Positions 24,437-33,630 of a DNA stretch of 64,000 nucleotides are shown piece by piece. Positions within the stretch are counted from its first letter, which is position 1. Each line of letters begins with the position of its first letter. Made by a program: the position numbers and the translations under genes. A model generated the notes under the pieces. It saw nothing but the letters and a program-made list of their open reading frames with translations, ran no database searches and was not told the origin of the DNA. The stretch comes from Prochlorococcus sp. AG-409-J16 (GTDB taxonomy: Bacteria; Cyanobacteriota; Cyanobacteriia; PCC-6307; Cyanobiaceae), in contig QCKB01000001.1 in the NCBI GenBank assembly GCA_003215655.1, forward strand, positions 186,001 through 250,000. Direction: 5' to 3'.

Positions 24437-25343
24437 TATCCAACGTAAAATCAGGATGATTTGATGAATTTAAGGAATAGTCTTTTTGAAAACTGTTAGA
24501 CAAGCCCTCTTCTAAATCAAAGCTTGGTTGCCAATTCAATTCTCTTTCAATAAGGCTTATATCCGTAAAGAAGTGATTCATTCTCAAAGGGAACACCTTT
24601 CTAGCCTTTGGGTCAATATCCACAGGATCAAATGAATAAGTCTTTATAGATACAGGGTCCCTTTTACATGCGCGTGCAGCCGCCTCTAGAAGGCCGCGAA
24701 AAGTAATGGCTTTTTTCCCAGAACAGTTATATATACGATTAGTTGCCACTTCAAAATTAAGGCTCATGACCATTGCATCAGCGAGATCATTCACATGACC
24801 CAATTGAGTAATTGTTTGACCATCTAGGGGCAACGGGACAGGCCTCTGATGAATAATTCGATCAAAAAACCAACTTTCAATAGGGTTGTAATTTCCAGGT
24901 CCATAGATATAGGTAGGCCTAAAGCTGGTAAATGGAATTCCTTGATCTTTAAGCCAATGTTCAGTTTCTGCCTTTCCGGAATGTCGACTCAAAGGGTCAA
25001 GTGAGCTCCCCTCATCTAGAGGTAGTTCCTCAACAGATGAATAAACACCAGCAGAACTCACATAAAGGAAACGATAATTGGGGGCTCCAGTAACTTCTAA
25101 AACACTCTGACTATCTTTAAGAGTCCTTCCAGAGCTATCAATAATTACATCAAATGTTCGGCCTTGAAGAGGCAAGAGGTCATTAGCAATTGAACGATCC
25201 CCTTGGACATGTTCGACAGTTCTGGGCACTTCATTGCGACCTCGAGTGAACAAAGTCAGTGAATGCCCCATAGAACCAAGTCGCTCGACAATGGCCTTAC
25301 CTACAAACCTTGTCCCACCCATAACAAGAATTTCCACAGCCAA
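24417..25343 (-). CDS. NAD-dependent epimerase-like protein (CSP41-like)
   Basis: A 308-residue SDR-fold protein with GGTRFVG at residues 9-15, typical of the cyanobacterial/plastid CSP41 group. Other family features are the LYVSSAGVY and FRPTYIYGPGN segments. CSP41 proteins bind and cleave RNA in chloroplasts; the cyanobacterial role is less clear and a sugar epimerase role cannot be excluded. The start is TTG at 25343 or GTG six bases later. It overlaps pgsA convergently. Confidence 0.85.
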   Translation of the reverse strand: MAVEILVMGGTRFVGKAIVERLGSMGHSLTLFTRGRNEVPRTVEHVQGDRSIANDLLPLQGRTFDVIIDSSGRTLKDSQSVLEVTGAPNYRFLYVSSAGVYSSVEELPLDEGSSLDPLSRHSGKAETEHWLKDQGIPFTSFRPTYIYGPGNYNPIESWFFDRIIHQRPVPLPLDGQTITQLGHVNDLADAMVMSLNFEVATNRIYNCSGKKAITFRGLLEAAARACKRDPVSIKTYSFDPVDIDPKARKVFPLRMNHFFTDISLIERELNWQPSFDLEEGLSNSFQKDYSLNSSNHPDFTLDINLIGA

Positions 25344-25431
25344 AAATACAAGTACTCGAAACCATTGAAGCGTGTTATCAAATTAGATCCATCTGATATG
25401 AAAAGGATGAGATGGAAAGTACTATTCTCTT

Positions 25432-26199
25432 ATGGAAATCATCCCTGCAATAGACCTACTTGAGGGCAAGTGTGTTCGTTTAAACCAAGGTGATTACTCT
25501 AAAGTCACCCTATTTAACGATGATCCACTAGAACAGGCACTTAGCTGGCAAGCGCAGGGTGCAGATCGTTTGCATCTGGTAGATCTAGATGGTGCCAAAA
25601 CTGGAAAACCTGTAAACGATCTAATTGTTAAAGAGATAATTTCATCATTAAATATTCCTGTCCAACTAGGTGGAGGCGTGCGTTCTATAGATCGATCTGA
25701 GGAATTACTTGAATATGGGCTGGATAGAGTCATTCTCGGAACAGTTGCAATAGAAGAGCCTGATCTAGTCAAAAAGCTAGCCAAACGATATCCAAGAAGA
25801 ATCGTTGTGGGCATAGATGCAAAAGATGGCAAAGTTGCAACTAGGGGCTGGCTGAATAAAAGTAATATCTACGCAACTGAGCTAGCTAAAAGCTTTTCCG
25901 AAACAGACCTAGCAGCAATCATATTTACTGACATTGCAACTGATGGAACCCTTGAGGGGCCAAATCTAAACGCGATGCGTAAAATTGCTGAGGCCAGCAG
26001 CGCTCCTGTTATTGCTTCTGGAGGAATTGGCTCTATGTCTGATCTCCTCTCATTGCTCACGCTTGAGTCATTTGGCGTTGTAGGTGTAATCATCGGAAGA
26101 GCTCTATATGACGGCGCATTTGATCTAAAACAAGCTAAACAAGCTATTGGGAATTGCCGTCTTCAGGATCCATCATCAGAAACTTCATACTTAGCTTGA
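25432..26199 (+). CDS. hisA: Phosphoribosylformimino-5-aminoimidazole carboxamide ribotide isomerase
   Basis: A 255-residue (beta/alpha)8 enzyme of histidine synthesis that isomerises ProFAR to PRFAR. The N-terminal catalytic region IPAIDLLEGKCVRL, the GGGVRS phosphate loop, GTVAIEEP, and the second half DIATDGTLEGPN with ASGGIGS are all intact. The length is normal. A hairpin (26207-26222) lies just after the stop. Confidence 0.97.
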   Translation: MEIIPAIDLLEGKCVRLNQGDYSKVTLFNDDPLEQALSWQAQGADRLHLVDLDGAKTGKPVNDLIVKEIISSLNIPVQLGGGVRSIDRSEELLEYGLDRVILGTVAIEEPDLVKKLAKRYPRRIVVGIDAKDGKVATRGWLNKSNIYATELAKSFSETDLAAIIFTDIATDGTLEGPNLNAMRKIAEASSAPVIASGGIGSMSDLLSLLTLESFGVVGVIIGRALYDGAFDLKQAKQAIGNCRLQDPSSETSYLA

Positions 26200-26206
26200 A
26201 TTTGGG

Positions 26207-26222
26207 CTGGAGGATTCTCCAG
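26207..26222 (+). other. Hairpin between hisA and the DUF3685 gene
   Basis: CTGGAG (26207-26212) pairs with CTCCAG (26217-26222) around the tetraloop GATT. There is no U-run, so it is at most a weak or rho-assisted terminator, or an mRNA-end stabiliser. Confidence 0.35.
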
Positions 26223-26265
26223 ACAGTCGTTACCTTTAACTCATCAGGATTAGGTTGAAATTAAT

Positions 26266-27933
26266 TTGGCTGAAGGAACTCCAAGGCAAATACTCCTCCT
26301 GGCCTCTGGTTTGCTTGGAGAGTCCTTATCTCTGCAACTATCTAAATACGAACCAGGGATAGAAGTAATCCTGAAAAAAGACCGCCTCACAAAACATCCT
26401 GCTCTTGTAATCTGGTCTCTAGAGAGCATGGAAGCTCCTAATACAATTCTTTTGGAGCTGAAACGCTTAAAAGAGCACTGGAAGCCTTCTCCCGTATTAC
26501 TAATAATTCCAGCCAATCTTCGAATAAATACAACAGAGTTACTAAACCTCGATTGCCAAGGCCTACTCCAAGACCCTGATCTATTAACTTTAAAAGAAAC
26601 TATAAAAACCCTTATCGAAGGAGGACGAGTCGTTCAACTTCAAGAGTCTCCAAGTCAAAAAAATATTAAGAATGAAACCCCAATTGGTCTTGGTCAATGG
26701 TTATTAGTCAGTGGGCTACAACAAATAAACAATGATCTTGAAAAGATAGATGCTCTACTTAATCCAACTCCAGAAAATATTCTAATAGGATTGTTAATCA
26801 AGGGTCGCAAAAGAGAACTTCTTGGGGCAAGAAGGTTTATACTTTGGCTTTGGGGGCCAGTCCAATCCAACCATCTTTCAACGAGTTCTAAAAGTAACAA
26901 TATAATAGATCGAAACGACAAGACTTCTATCTTTAATAATGAAGATAAATATTTCAACCCAGCAAATATTGTATTAAAAGAGAGATCTTCAAAAGCTGTT
27001 TGGGGTTTAATAAAAATTCGTATTGAAGAGGCCTTAAAAGGTGGGCTTGATAATGCAACAGGAAATCTTCTTGCGATTGAAGGTTTAGACCCAGCTAAGC
27101 GTCAAATATTATTCTTATCACTATTAGAGCAATTAAATAATGTTATTAATAAACTACAATCCTATAAAAAATCTGAAGGAGAAATTTGTCAGATGTGGAA
27201 CTCATTGCAGAAAGAAATGCGTGTACAAGCTCTTAGCACAATGATAGGAAGTTACGTAAGACTTCCATTAAATGGAGAATCTAATCCGGTTGCAGAACAT
27301 TTAATTAGAACTGCAGACCTTGAACAAGTTGACGACGATATTCCTAATCCAAACAAGATGCTAAATCCATTAATATTAGAACTTCCCGTGACTATTGATG
27401 GGCAACTACTTCCATCTGACAACCCCAGGGCTCTAATTCAAATAGAGCTTCTTATTAACAACTGGTTAATAAGAACAGTTGAATTAATAAGCGCTGAAGT
27501 CTTAGGAGCATGTGGGGAATGGCAGGAATTAAGACGTTACCTACTTAAAGAACAGTTGCTTTCTACAAGAGAACTTGAACGCATTCGCAACCAACTAAAT
27601 AGTCAAACGCGCTGGGACAATCTTATAGAACGACCTATTCATCTTTATGAAAGCAAACGAATGTTCTTCCATTTGAAAGGAGGATCTATCGAAACCCTTT
27701 TTCAAACTGATCCTAGAGATGATGAGCTTCGAAAACTTGGCTGGCTACAACAACAAGTAGTCCTATTGCTAGAAGCACGTGATGCCATAGCGCCACAGCT
27801 ACAAACACTGCTAAAGAGAATAGGAGACTTAATGGTCGTATTACTAACAAAAGTAATAGGAAGATCAATAGGCCTTATTGGCCGAGGTATTGCTCAGGGC
27901 ATGGGACGCAACATAGGCCGAGGAACCTATTAA
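26266..27933 (+). CDS. DUF3685 (Ycf55-like) protein
   Basis: A 555-residue protein with a response-regulator-like N-terminal segment (RQILLLASGLLGESLSLQLS, VLLIIPANL) and a long helical C-terminal domain typical of DUF3685, related to the red-algal plastid protein Ycf55. The role is unknown. The only possible start in frame after the upstream TAG (26251) is TTG at 26266. The C-terminus is basic and Gly/Arg-rich (GRSIGLIGRGIAQGMGRNIG). Confidence 0.8.
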   Translation: MAEGTPRQILLLASGLLGESLSLQLSKYEPGIEVILKKDRLTKHPALVIWSLESMEAPNTILLELKRLKEHWKPSPVLLIIPANLRINTTELLNLDCQGLLQDPDLLTLKETIKTLIEGGRVVQLQESPSQKNIKNETPIGLGQWLLVSGLQQINNDLEKIDALLNPTPENILIGLLIKGRKRELLGARRFILWLWGPVQSNHLSTSSKSNNIIDRNDKTSIFNNEDKYFNPANIVLKERSSKAVWGLIKIRIEEALKGGLDNATGNLLAIEGLDPAKRQILFLSLLEQLNNVINKLQSYKKSEGEICQMWNSLQKEMRVQALSTMIGSYVRLPLNGESNPVAEHLIRTADLEQVDDDIPNPNKMLNPLILELPVTIDGQLLPSDNPRALIQIELLINNWLIRTVELISAEVLGACGEWQELRRYLLKEQLLSTRELERIRNQLNSQTRWDNLIERPIHLYESKRMFFHLKGGSIETLFQTDPRDDELRKLGWLQQQVVLLLEARDAIAPQLQTLLKRIGDLMVVLLTKVIGRSIGLIGRGIAQGMGRNIGRGTY

Positions 27934-27985
27934 CTAAACACCAAGCCTTAAAACAGCACCTCCAAACATCACTCTAAAGGAACCC

Positions 27986-28543
27986 ATGATTAATCCAATT
28001 GTAAAAATATTGAGTGTTTGCCTAGCTTTTTTACTGCTGGCTGCTCCACTACATGCTGCTCGAGATACAGATAGTTATGACGGCAATATCTTTCCTATTT
28101 ATGCAGGGAATGGTTCTCTCGTGCCACCATCTACAACTGTGGCTGAAGCCCTAAGAAAAAAAAGAACAAGCGTAATAATCTTCTATCTGGATGACAGCTC
28201 TACAAGCAAAGCTTTTGCCCCCGTAGTCTCAGGCTTAAAACTACTTTGGGGGTCTTCTATAGATCTAATACCACTAACAACTGATTCTCTTCAGAATCGA
28301 CCTTCAACTAACCCTAAAGAGCCTTCCTATTACTGGCATGGGAAAATCCCTCAGGTAGTTGTTCTAGACGGATCAGGCAAAGTTGAATTAGATGAAGAAG
28401 GACAAGTCTCCATAGAAAAAATCAATAAGGCAATTAGTAAAGCGACAGGATTAGACGAGCCATCATTCTCTATTACAATCAAAAGTTTTAATGAGTACAA
28501 CAGTGAGCCTGAAAAAGATGGATATACGGCTCCACGCAAATGA
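27986..28543 (+). CDS. Exported thioredoxin-fold-like protein without CxxC
   Basis: A 185-residue protein with a signal peptide (hydrophobic residues about 8-22, cleavage near LHA-AR). The mature part has a thioredoxin-like beta-alpha pattern (SVIIFYLDDSSTSKAFAPVV, then KIPQVVVLDGSGKV) but no active-site cysteines; the only Cys is in the signal peptide. It probably acts in the thylakoid lumen or periplasm as a structural or chaperone factor. It follows the DUF3685 gene by 52 bases and may be cotranscribed. Confidence 0.75.
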   Translation: MINPIVKILSVCLAFLLLAAPLHAARDTDSYDGNIFPIYAGNGSLVPPSTTVAEALRKKRTSVIIFYLDDSSTSKAFAPVVSGLKLLWGSSIDLIPLTTDSLQNRPSTNPKEPSYYWHGKIPQVVVLDGSGKVELDEEGQVSIEKINKAISKATGLDEPSFSITIKSFNEYNSEPEKDGYTAPRK

Positions 28544-28647
28544 AAGATTCAAAATAAAGACCATTACTAAATACTTCATCCAACTTTATCCTTAAGAAAA
28601 TTTCCTTTGACGAAGGAAAATCTGTATCCTATTTAAAAACTATTGCT

Positions 28648-29814
28648 ATGATCAACCTATTGATTTTATTATTAATTTTATCAATTTCATTATTATTAAT
28701 TGAGTTTAACCATCGAATAAGACCTTATTCGCCGCTAAAAATAAAAGTATCAGATTGGAACTTGAATAATGAAAACAATAGGCTTCACCTAAAAGGACTA
28801 ATCGAAATTAAAAACCCACATCCTAAAATCGAAATAATGGTTCCAGAAATAAAACTAGAGCCTATTCTCTTTGGTATCAAGAATATAAATAACATCGAAG
28901 TGCAAACTAAGCTCACTAGCAAACACCACGACGAGAAGGAGCGAGATGATCAGTATTGGTTTGCTTATATAGTTAAAAGTAAAAAAAAGACATTTGCAGA
29001 ATTCGAAATACTCATAAAAGGCAATACACCTTCTGAATTTTTAACAAATCTAGAGAATATATGGCTAAAGATCAATTGGATAAATTATGGGCCATTTGGA
29101 AGATTAGAGAGGACAGATGGAATATTAATTCCTGTAAGGAAAGAAATGCCTTTGAAAAAATCAGAAGCTCAATTCATCAAAGCAAAAGATTACCAACTAC
29201 TGCCTGTTAAAACACACCTTCTAGGAATTCTAGACAACCCTTTAGAAGTATTAGTTAATTATACAAAACCTATAATTCAGAATGGAGATATTCTAACTAT
29301 TGGTGAAACCCCTTTAGCAATAATGCAAGGGAGATACATACATCCGAAAAATATTCATATTAGTCTCCTAGCAAGAGTTTTATGCAGGTCATTCCACCCC
29401 ACAAGTAGCCTTGCTACAGCTTGTGGGATGCAGGCACTTGTGGACCTCGTAGGCCCATCACGTGTGATCCTAGGATGGACATTTGGAGTCTTACTTAAGC
29501 TTGTAAATATAAAAGGGGGTTTTTATCGTTTTGCTGGTGAGCAAGCTCGTTTAATAGATGACATCACTGGAACAACTCCTCCCTATGACCAAACAATAGT
29601 ACTAGGTCCGATTGCCACAAAAGACTTTTGCAAACACGCCTCCAAGCTCCTTGGAGTTGCAGTAGCAATTGTGGATGTAAACGATTTAGGGCGGGTAAAA
29701 GTTCTCGCCTCAAGCGAAGGCTGTAATCACTCGTTTATTAAGCGAGCTCTTTGTCAAAACCCTGCAGGTAACGCCAACGAACAAACTCCACTAGTTTTGA
29801 TTAGACCAAGTTGA
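28648..29814 (+). CDS. CofE-like (F420-0:gamma-glutamyl ligase related) membrane-anchored protein
   Basis: A 388-residue protein. An N-terminal membrane segment (residues 2-20) and a beta-rich region are followed by a CofE-like domain from about residue 185 (LLPVKTHLLGILDNPLEVLV, GDILTIGETPLAIMQGRY). The C-terminal part shows DNDLGR-like VDVNDLGRVKVL. Cyanobacteria carry such homologues without the rest of F420 synthesis, so a different amide-ligase or binding role is likely. Single gene. Confidence 0.75.
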   Translation: MINLLILLLILSISLLLIEFNHRIRPYSPLKIKVSDWNLNNENNRLHLKGLIEIKNPHPKIEIMVPEIKLEPILFGIKNINNIEVQTKLTSKHHDEKERDDQYWFAYIVKSKKKTFAEFEILIKGNTPSEFLTNLENIWLKINWINYGPFGRLERTDGILIPVRKEMPLKKSEAQFIKAKDYQLLPVKTHLLGILDNPLEVLVNYTKPIIQNGDILTIGETPLAIMQGRYIHPKNIHISLLARVLCRSFHPTSSLATACGMQALVDLVGPSRVILGWTFGVLLKLVNIKGGFYRFAGEQARLIDDITGTTPPYDQTIVLGPIATKDFCKHASKLLGVAVAIVDVNDLGRVKVLASSEGCNHSFIKRALCQNPAGNANEQTPLVLIRPS

Positions 29815-29876
29815 GATAAATACAAAACAATATTCAACCAAGAGAGATAGATTGAGTTAAATAATCTTGCTTTGAC

Positions 29877-30926
29877 GTGATTGAAGCATCAAGTGGTCAC
29901 CTTCGAGTGGAATCGCTAAACGCGAATCACTTTCGCTTATTAGAAGGCAGCCAGCAAGCCAAATTACTCCCATGGCTTCAAACGATGCTCCTTCGCAATT
30001 GGATAGCAAAAGCGGAAAAGCATTTACCGGGACTACTTCCTGCTCGACAGCCAAAATGTCTTGTAGCAATAGAGAAAAATAAACTTGTAGCTTTCATAAT
30101 TGCAAAACCATACAATCGTAGGGGTACATGTTGGTCTATAGGCTTACCGGAGCTAATAACATCATCCACAAATTCCACTTCACGCTATATAAAACAAAAT
30201 CTTATAGAGAGTGCTTTAGATAAAAAAAATAATCAATTGCAAAGTTGGGTTTTCCGTTGCCCAGCTATTGATTCTGAACAAATTGGTATTGCAAGAGAAT
30301 TAGGATTCCAACCTCTAAAAGCACTCCAAAGCTGGACCCCCCCTTTACAGTCTTTTAAAGAGCATCAAAGAACAATTGAAATATTCTTGCCAACCGAACT
30401 TGAATGGTTAAAAATCACACGAAACACAGCCCGTTTACTTTTTCCTCTAGAACAAGCAGGGTGCTCAGGTCATCTACGTCAAATTGTAGATAGAGAATGG
30501 ATTGATCTTCTTGAAAATAACAATTCAGGTAGTGGAGTTCTCCTTAACAAGGCTGGAAATAAATCAACAGCGATAGCAGGACTAGTTTCTAGGACTGATT
30601 CCACAAGAAGCACTGTTCTCGAACTAATTCGTGGAATAGCTTGGGACCATCGTTTACCAAATGCCCTAGAAACAATTCTCGATAAAATCATATGTATATC
30701 TGATAGCCCCAAAATCGATACCGCTAGTGAAGACGATCAACTCAACCAATTGCTAGAAGGGCTTGGTTGGCGTCGTAGTTCAGAAGAAATCCTTCTTGGA
30801 AGAAGTCTCTGGAGAAGAAGTTCAAAAAAAGCTTTAATAAAAGGAACAAGACGACTTCAGTCAATGCTTGGAGGCCTACAGCCTCAGCAGCCACCTTTAC
30901 CTAGTCCATCACTAGGGAAAAGATGA
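29877..30926 (+). CDS. Acetyltransferase-like hypothetical protein
   Basis: A 349-residue protein starting with GTG at 29877. The N-terminal half resembles cyanobacterial GNAT-like proteins (KCLVAIEKNKLVAFIIAKPY, then IGIARELGFQPLKALQSW). A typical acetyl-CoA loop is not clear. The C-terminus is basic and proline-rich. The stop overlaps the ruvX start (ATGA), so the two are translated together. Function unknown. Confidence 0.65.
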   Translation: MIEASSGHLRVESLNANHFRLLEGSQQAKLLPWLQTMLLRNWIAKAEKHLPGLLPARQPKCLVAIEKNKLVAFIIAKPYNRRGTCWSIGLPELITSSTNSTSRYIKQNLIESALDKKNNQLQSWVFRCPAIDSEQIGIARELGFQPLKALQSWTPPLQSFKEHQRTIEIFLPTELEWLKITRNTARLLFPLEQAGCSGHLRQIVDREWIDLLENNNSGSGVLLNKAGNKSTAIAGLVSRTDSTRSTVLELIRGIAWDHRLPNALETILDKIICISDSPKIDTASEDDQLNQLLEGLGWRRSSEEILLGRSLWRRSSKKALIKGTRRLQSMLGGLQPQQPPLPSPSLGKR

Positions 30927-31414
30927 TAACCAAGAAAAGCCCAAAACCTTGCTCAATTTTGAGTATTGATATTGGAAGGAAACGTATCGGAGTAGCAGGT
31001 TGTGACCCTCTTGGAATAACCGTGACCCCTCTTCCAGCTGTTAAGAGAAAAAGCTTTAAAGAAGATATAGAGATCTTTAAATCTCACTGCATTTTTCGCA
31101 AAGTTGAAGGCCTAGTAATAGGTCTTCCTTTAGATGCAAATGGATTGCAGACCCAACAAGGAAGATTTAGTCATCGATATGGACAAAACCTTGCTCTGGC
31201 ATTAGGACTGCCAATAGCTTGGGTCAACGAACATTCCTCAACTTGGGCAGCGGAAATTCGGTACAAACTTCATGGTGACAGGAGTGGAAAACTTGACAGT
31301 GCTGCTGCTGCATTGCTACTAGAACAATGGTTACGAGAAGGGCCTGAACTTAGGCCAGTTAACATAGCTTCCTCAATAATAAATAGTGGAATTCATCCAA
31401 AAAATGGATGCTGA
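30923..31414 (+). CDS. ruvX: RuvX/YqgF family RNase H-fold protein (Holliday-junction resolvase-like)
   Basis: A 163-residue RNase H-like protein. The N-terminal SIDIGRKRIGVAGCD holds the first conserved Asp, VIGLPLDANG the middle strand, and NEHSSTW plus KLDSAAAALLLEQWL the C-terminal acidic residues. The family is linked to 16S rRNA 5' maturation and was proposed as a Holliday-junction resolvase. The start overlaps the preceding gene by 4 bases. Confidence 0.9.
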   Translation: MITKKSPKPCSILSIDIGRKRIGVAGCDPLGITVTPLPAVKRKSFKEDIEIFKSHCIFRKVEGLVIGLPLDANGLQTQQGRFSHRYGQNLALALGLPIAWVNEHSSTWAAEIRYKLHGDRSGKLDSAAAALLLEQWLREGPELRPVNIASSIINSGIHPKNGC

Positions 31415-31435
31415 AAAACAAACTCTTACCCTTTT

Positions 31436-31978
31436 ATGTCTGAATCAGGTCTGAACAACAATGGAGACGTACCAAGCATCCTAGTTAAGGACAGTAATGG
31501 AAGCAGTCTCGTATGTTTTCTTGAGCAACTTATTCCTATTAATGGAATTGACTATGCTCTCCTAACCCCTGTAGACACTCCAGTCTCTCTATTCCGTTTA
31601 GTAGAAGGCAAAGATCCAGAACTAATTGAAAAAGTCACATCTAATGAGCCTATCCTTTCTGTAGCAGACGTAGTGCTACAAGAACATGATCTTACGCTTA
31701 TACGTTCTGCCGTAACCCTTACAGTAACTGGCGAGTTAGACGAGCCAGAACCTGAGGATTTAGAAGAGGATGACCTCGATGACGACTCTGAGACCTATGA
31801 GTTACTTGTTGGGTTCAGAGTAGAAGATCAAGAATATGGGCTTTACATACCTCTTGATCCTTTTTTCGTAGTCGCACGAATAGAAAATGGTGAAGCTAAT
31901 CTTGTAGAAGGCGAGGAATTCGACAAGGTTCAACCTCTTATTGAAAATGAACTGGAGGGTCAAGACTTATCGGACTAA
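31436..31978 (+). CDS. DUF3727 (with DUF1292-like N-terminus) protein
   Basis: A 180-residue acidic protein. The N-terminal region (VKDSNGSSLVCFLEQLIPIN, YALLTPVDTPVSLFRL) is DUF1292-like, and the C-terminal region (EDQEYGLYIPLDPFFVVARI) matches DUF3727. An acidic linker (EPEDLEEDDLDDDSE) lies between. The family is found in cyanobacteria and plastids; the role is unknown. Its TAA overlaps the proposed start of yqeG. Confidence 0.85.
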   Translation: MSESGLNNNGDVPSILVKDSNGSSLVCFLEQLIPINGIDYALLTPVDTPVSLFRLVEGKDPELIEKVTSNEPILSVADVVLQEHDLTLIRSAVTLTVTGELDEPEPEDLEEDDLDDDSETYELLVGFRVEDQEYGLYIPLDPFFVVARIENGEANLVEGEEFDKVQPLIENELEGQDLSD

Positions 31979-32487
31979 TTAGCCTCAACTGGCTTAAACC
32001 AGACTGGGAACCAGGCCTAATAGTTTCCCAGATCCCAATACAACATTTTCTTGACATCGGTCTAAAAGCATTAGTCATTGATGTGGATGGGACACTCCTA
32101 AAAGGCAAAGAAACCCTCTTAGAAAAACCAATTAGAGAATGGTTGAATGAAGCAAAAAGTGATCTTCTTCTTCACCTTTTGAGTAACAACCCATCAAAAA
32201 AACGTATATCTGCAGTAGCAAGTCAATTGGAACTACCTTACACATATAGTGCAGCCAAGCCTAGGAAAGCAGCACTCCAAAGGGTATTGAATGAACTAAA
32301 TCAAGACCCTAATAAGGTTGGGATGATAGGAGATAGAATTTTTACGGATGTATTAGTAGGAAATCGACTTGGGTTATATACAGTTTTAGTTAAGCCAATG
32401 ATCAATGAAGATAAACTATTAAACTCTTTGTATATTCAAAATTTAGAAAAAAGAATAACAAGACTCTTCAAATATAAAGAACCATGA
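31978..32487 (+). CDS. YqeG-family HAD phosphatase with no canonical start codon
   Basis: A HAD IIIA-type phosphatase of about 169 residues. The catalytic motif I is DVDGTLL (Asp35 and Asp37), and the C-terminal GDRIFTDVLVGNRLGL holds the metal-binding Asp pair. The frame is open back to a TGA at 31948 but contains no ATG, GTG or TTG before the motif; the first GTG (32083) lies inside DVDGT and would delete the nucleophile. ATT at 31978-31980, overlapping the TAA of the upstream gene, is the most likely start; ATC at 31969, 9 bases after GGAGGG, is the alternative. YqeG relatives include a plastid/mitochondrial phosphatidylglycerophosphate phosphatase. Confidence 0.8.
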   Translation: MSLNWLKPDWEPGLIVSQIPIQHFLDIGLKALVIDVDGTLLKGKETLLEKPIREWLNEAKSDLLLHLLSNNPSKKRISAVASQLELPYTYSAAKPRKAALQRVLNELNQDPNKVGMIGDRIFTDVLVGNRLGLYTVLVKPMINEDKLLNSLYIQNLEKRITRLFKYKEP

Positions 32488-33584
32488 GCCTTAAGGTACT
32501 AAAAATTGGCACTAGCCTTCTTAAAGGCAATGAACGAACCTCTACTGCAGAAGTTATCGGCACCTTTAGCCAATGTATTTCTGAAGGTATCGACAAGGGA
32601 GACAGATTTGTTCTTGTTACCAGTGGAGCAGTAGGACTCGGATGCCAATGCATAGGCATTAAAAAGCCTCCAGTTGATGTGGTTTCTCTTCAAGCAGTTG
32701 CAGCAATTGGTCAAGGCCAACTAATGGCGCTTTACGACCAATCAATGAGAAAATTTCATCGAAGAGTTGCACAGGTACTACTAACACGTTCAGACTTCGG
32801 CTCAAGGAGTAGGTACAACAATGCATCTAATACCCTCAAGAAACTTCTCGACTGGGGAGTCCTGCCTGTAGTTAATGAGAATGACGCGCTATCTCCTGAA
32901 GAGTTGAGATATGGAGACAATGACACTCTTTCTGCATTAGTTGCTTCAGCATTAGAAGCGGATCAATTAATCCTATTAACTGATATAGATCATCTCTATT
33001 CTTCTGACCCCCGAATGGACAAAGAAGCAAAGCCAATTAGAGATATTCACAATGCTAAAGAGTTAAATTCACTTATATCAATATCAGGAGCCGGACAAGG
33101 AGGTATGTGGGGCACAGGTGGAATGTCAACAAAACTAGATGCCGCAAGAATTGCTACTACTAGTGGTATCGAAGTTCATCTAGCAGATGGCAGAGACCCT
33201 AAAACTTTGAAAGATTTACTAAATGGATGCAGGGGAGGAACAGTCTTTCATGCCAATCCAAAACCCATTGGCAATCGAAAAAGCTGGTTAGCTCATGCAC
33301 TCAGGCCAGTAGGTGCTATACAGCTTGATCAAGGAGCCTGTAATGCTTTAAATCATCGTGGAGCTTCATTACTACTGGTAGGGGTAAAAAAGGTTGTAGG
33401 TCAGTTTGAAGCAAACGAACCTGTCAAAATCCTTACCCCAGAGGGAGAAGAACTCGCAAGAGGGTTGAGCTCCTTTAGTAGTCAAGGGCTTAAAACAGCA
33501 TTGGAGTCAATTACCTCTTCAGGGGCCTCTCCAATAGTTATCCATAGAGATGTTCTAGTCCTTACAAAAGGTCAGTTCAGTTGA
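32484..33584 (+). CDS. proB: Glutamate 5-kinase
   Basis: A 366-residue enzyme that phosphorylates glutamate in the first step of proline synthesis. The N-terminal kinase domain is intact: KIGTSLLKG, VTSGAVGLG, NENDAL, and the GTGGMSTKLDAARIAT block. A C-terminal PUA domain follows from about residue 275. It overlaps yqeG by 4 bases (ATGA), so it is translationally coupled. Confidence 0.97.
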   Translation: MSLKVLKIGTSLLKGNERTSTAEVIGTFSQCISEGIDKGDRFVLVTSGAVGLGCQCIGIKKPPVDVVSLQAVAAIGQGQLMALYDQSMRKFHRRVAQVLLTRSDFGSRSRYNNASNTLKKLLDWGVLPVVNENDALSPEELRYGDNDTLSALVASALEADQLILLTDIDHLYSSDPRMDKEAKPIRDIHNAKELNSLISISGAGQGGMWGTGGMSTKLDAARIATTSGIEVHLADGRDPKTLKDLLNGCRGGTVFHANPKPIGNRKSWLAHALRPVGAIQLDQGACNALNHRGASLLLVGVKKVVGQFEANEPVKILTPEGEELARGLSSFSSQGLKTALESITSSGASPIVIHRDVLVLTKGQFS

Positions 33585-33630
33585 TCAGCCAAAAGACTCC
33601 TACTATCGCGCCTACGAGGATTAATAAAAA

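Noticed and set aside
28648-29814. F420 biosynthesis operon
   Set aside because: Only a CofE-like domain is present, with no other cof or fbi gene nearby.
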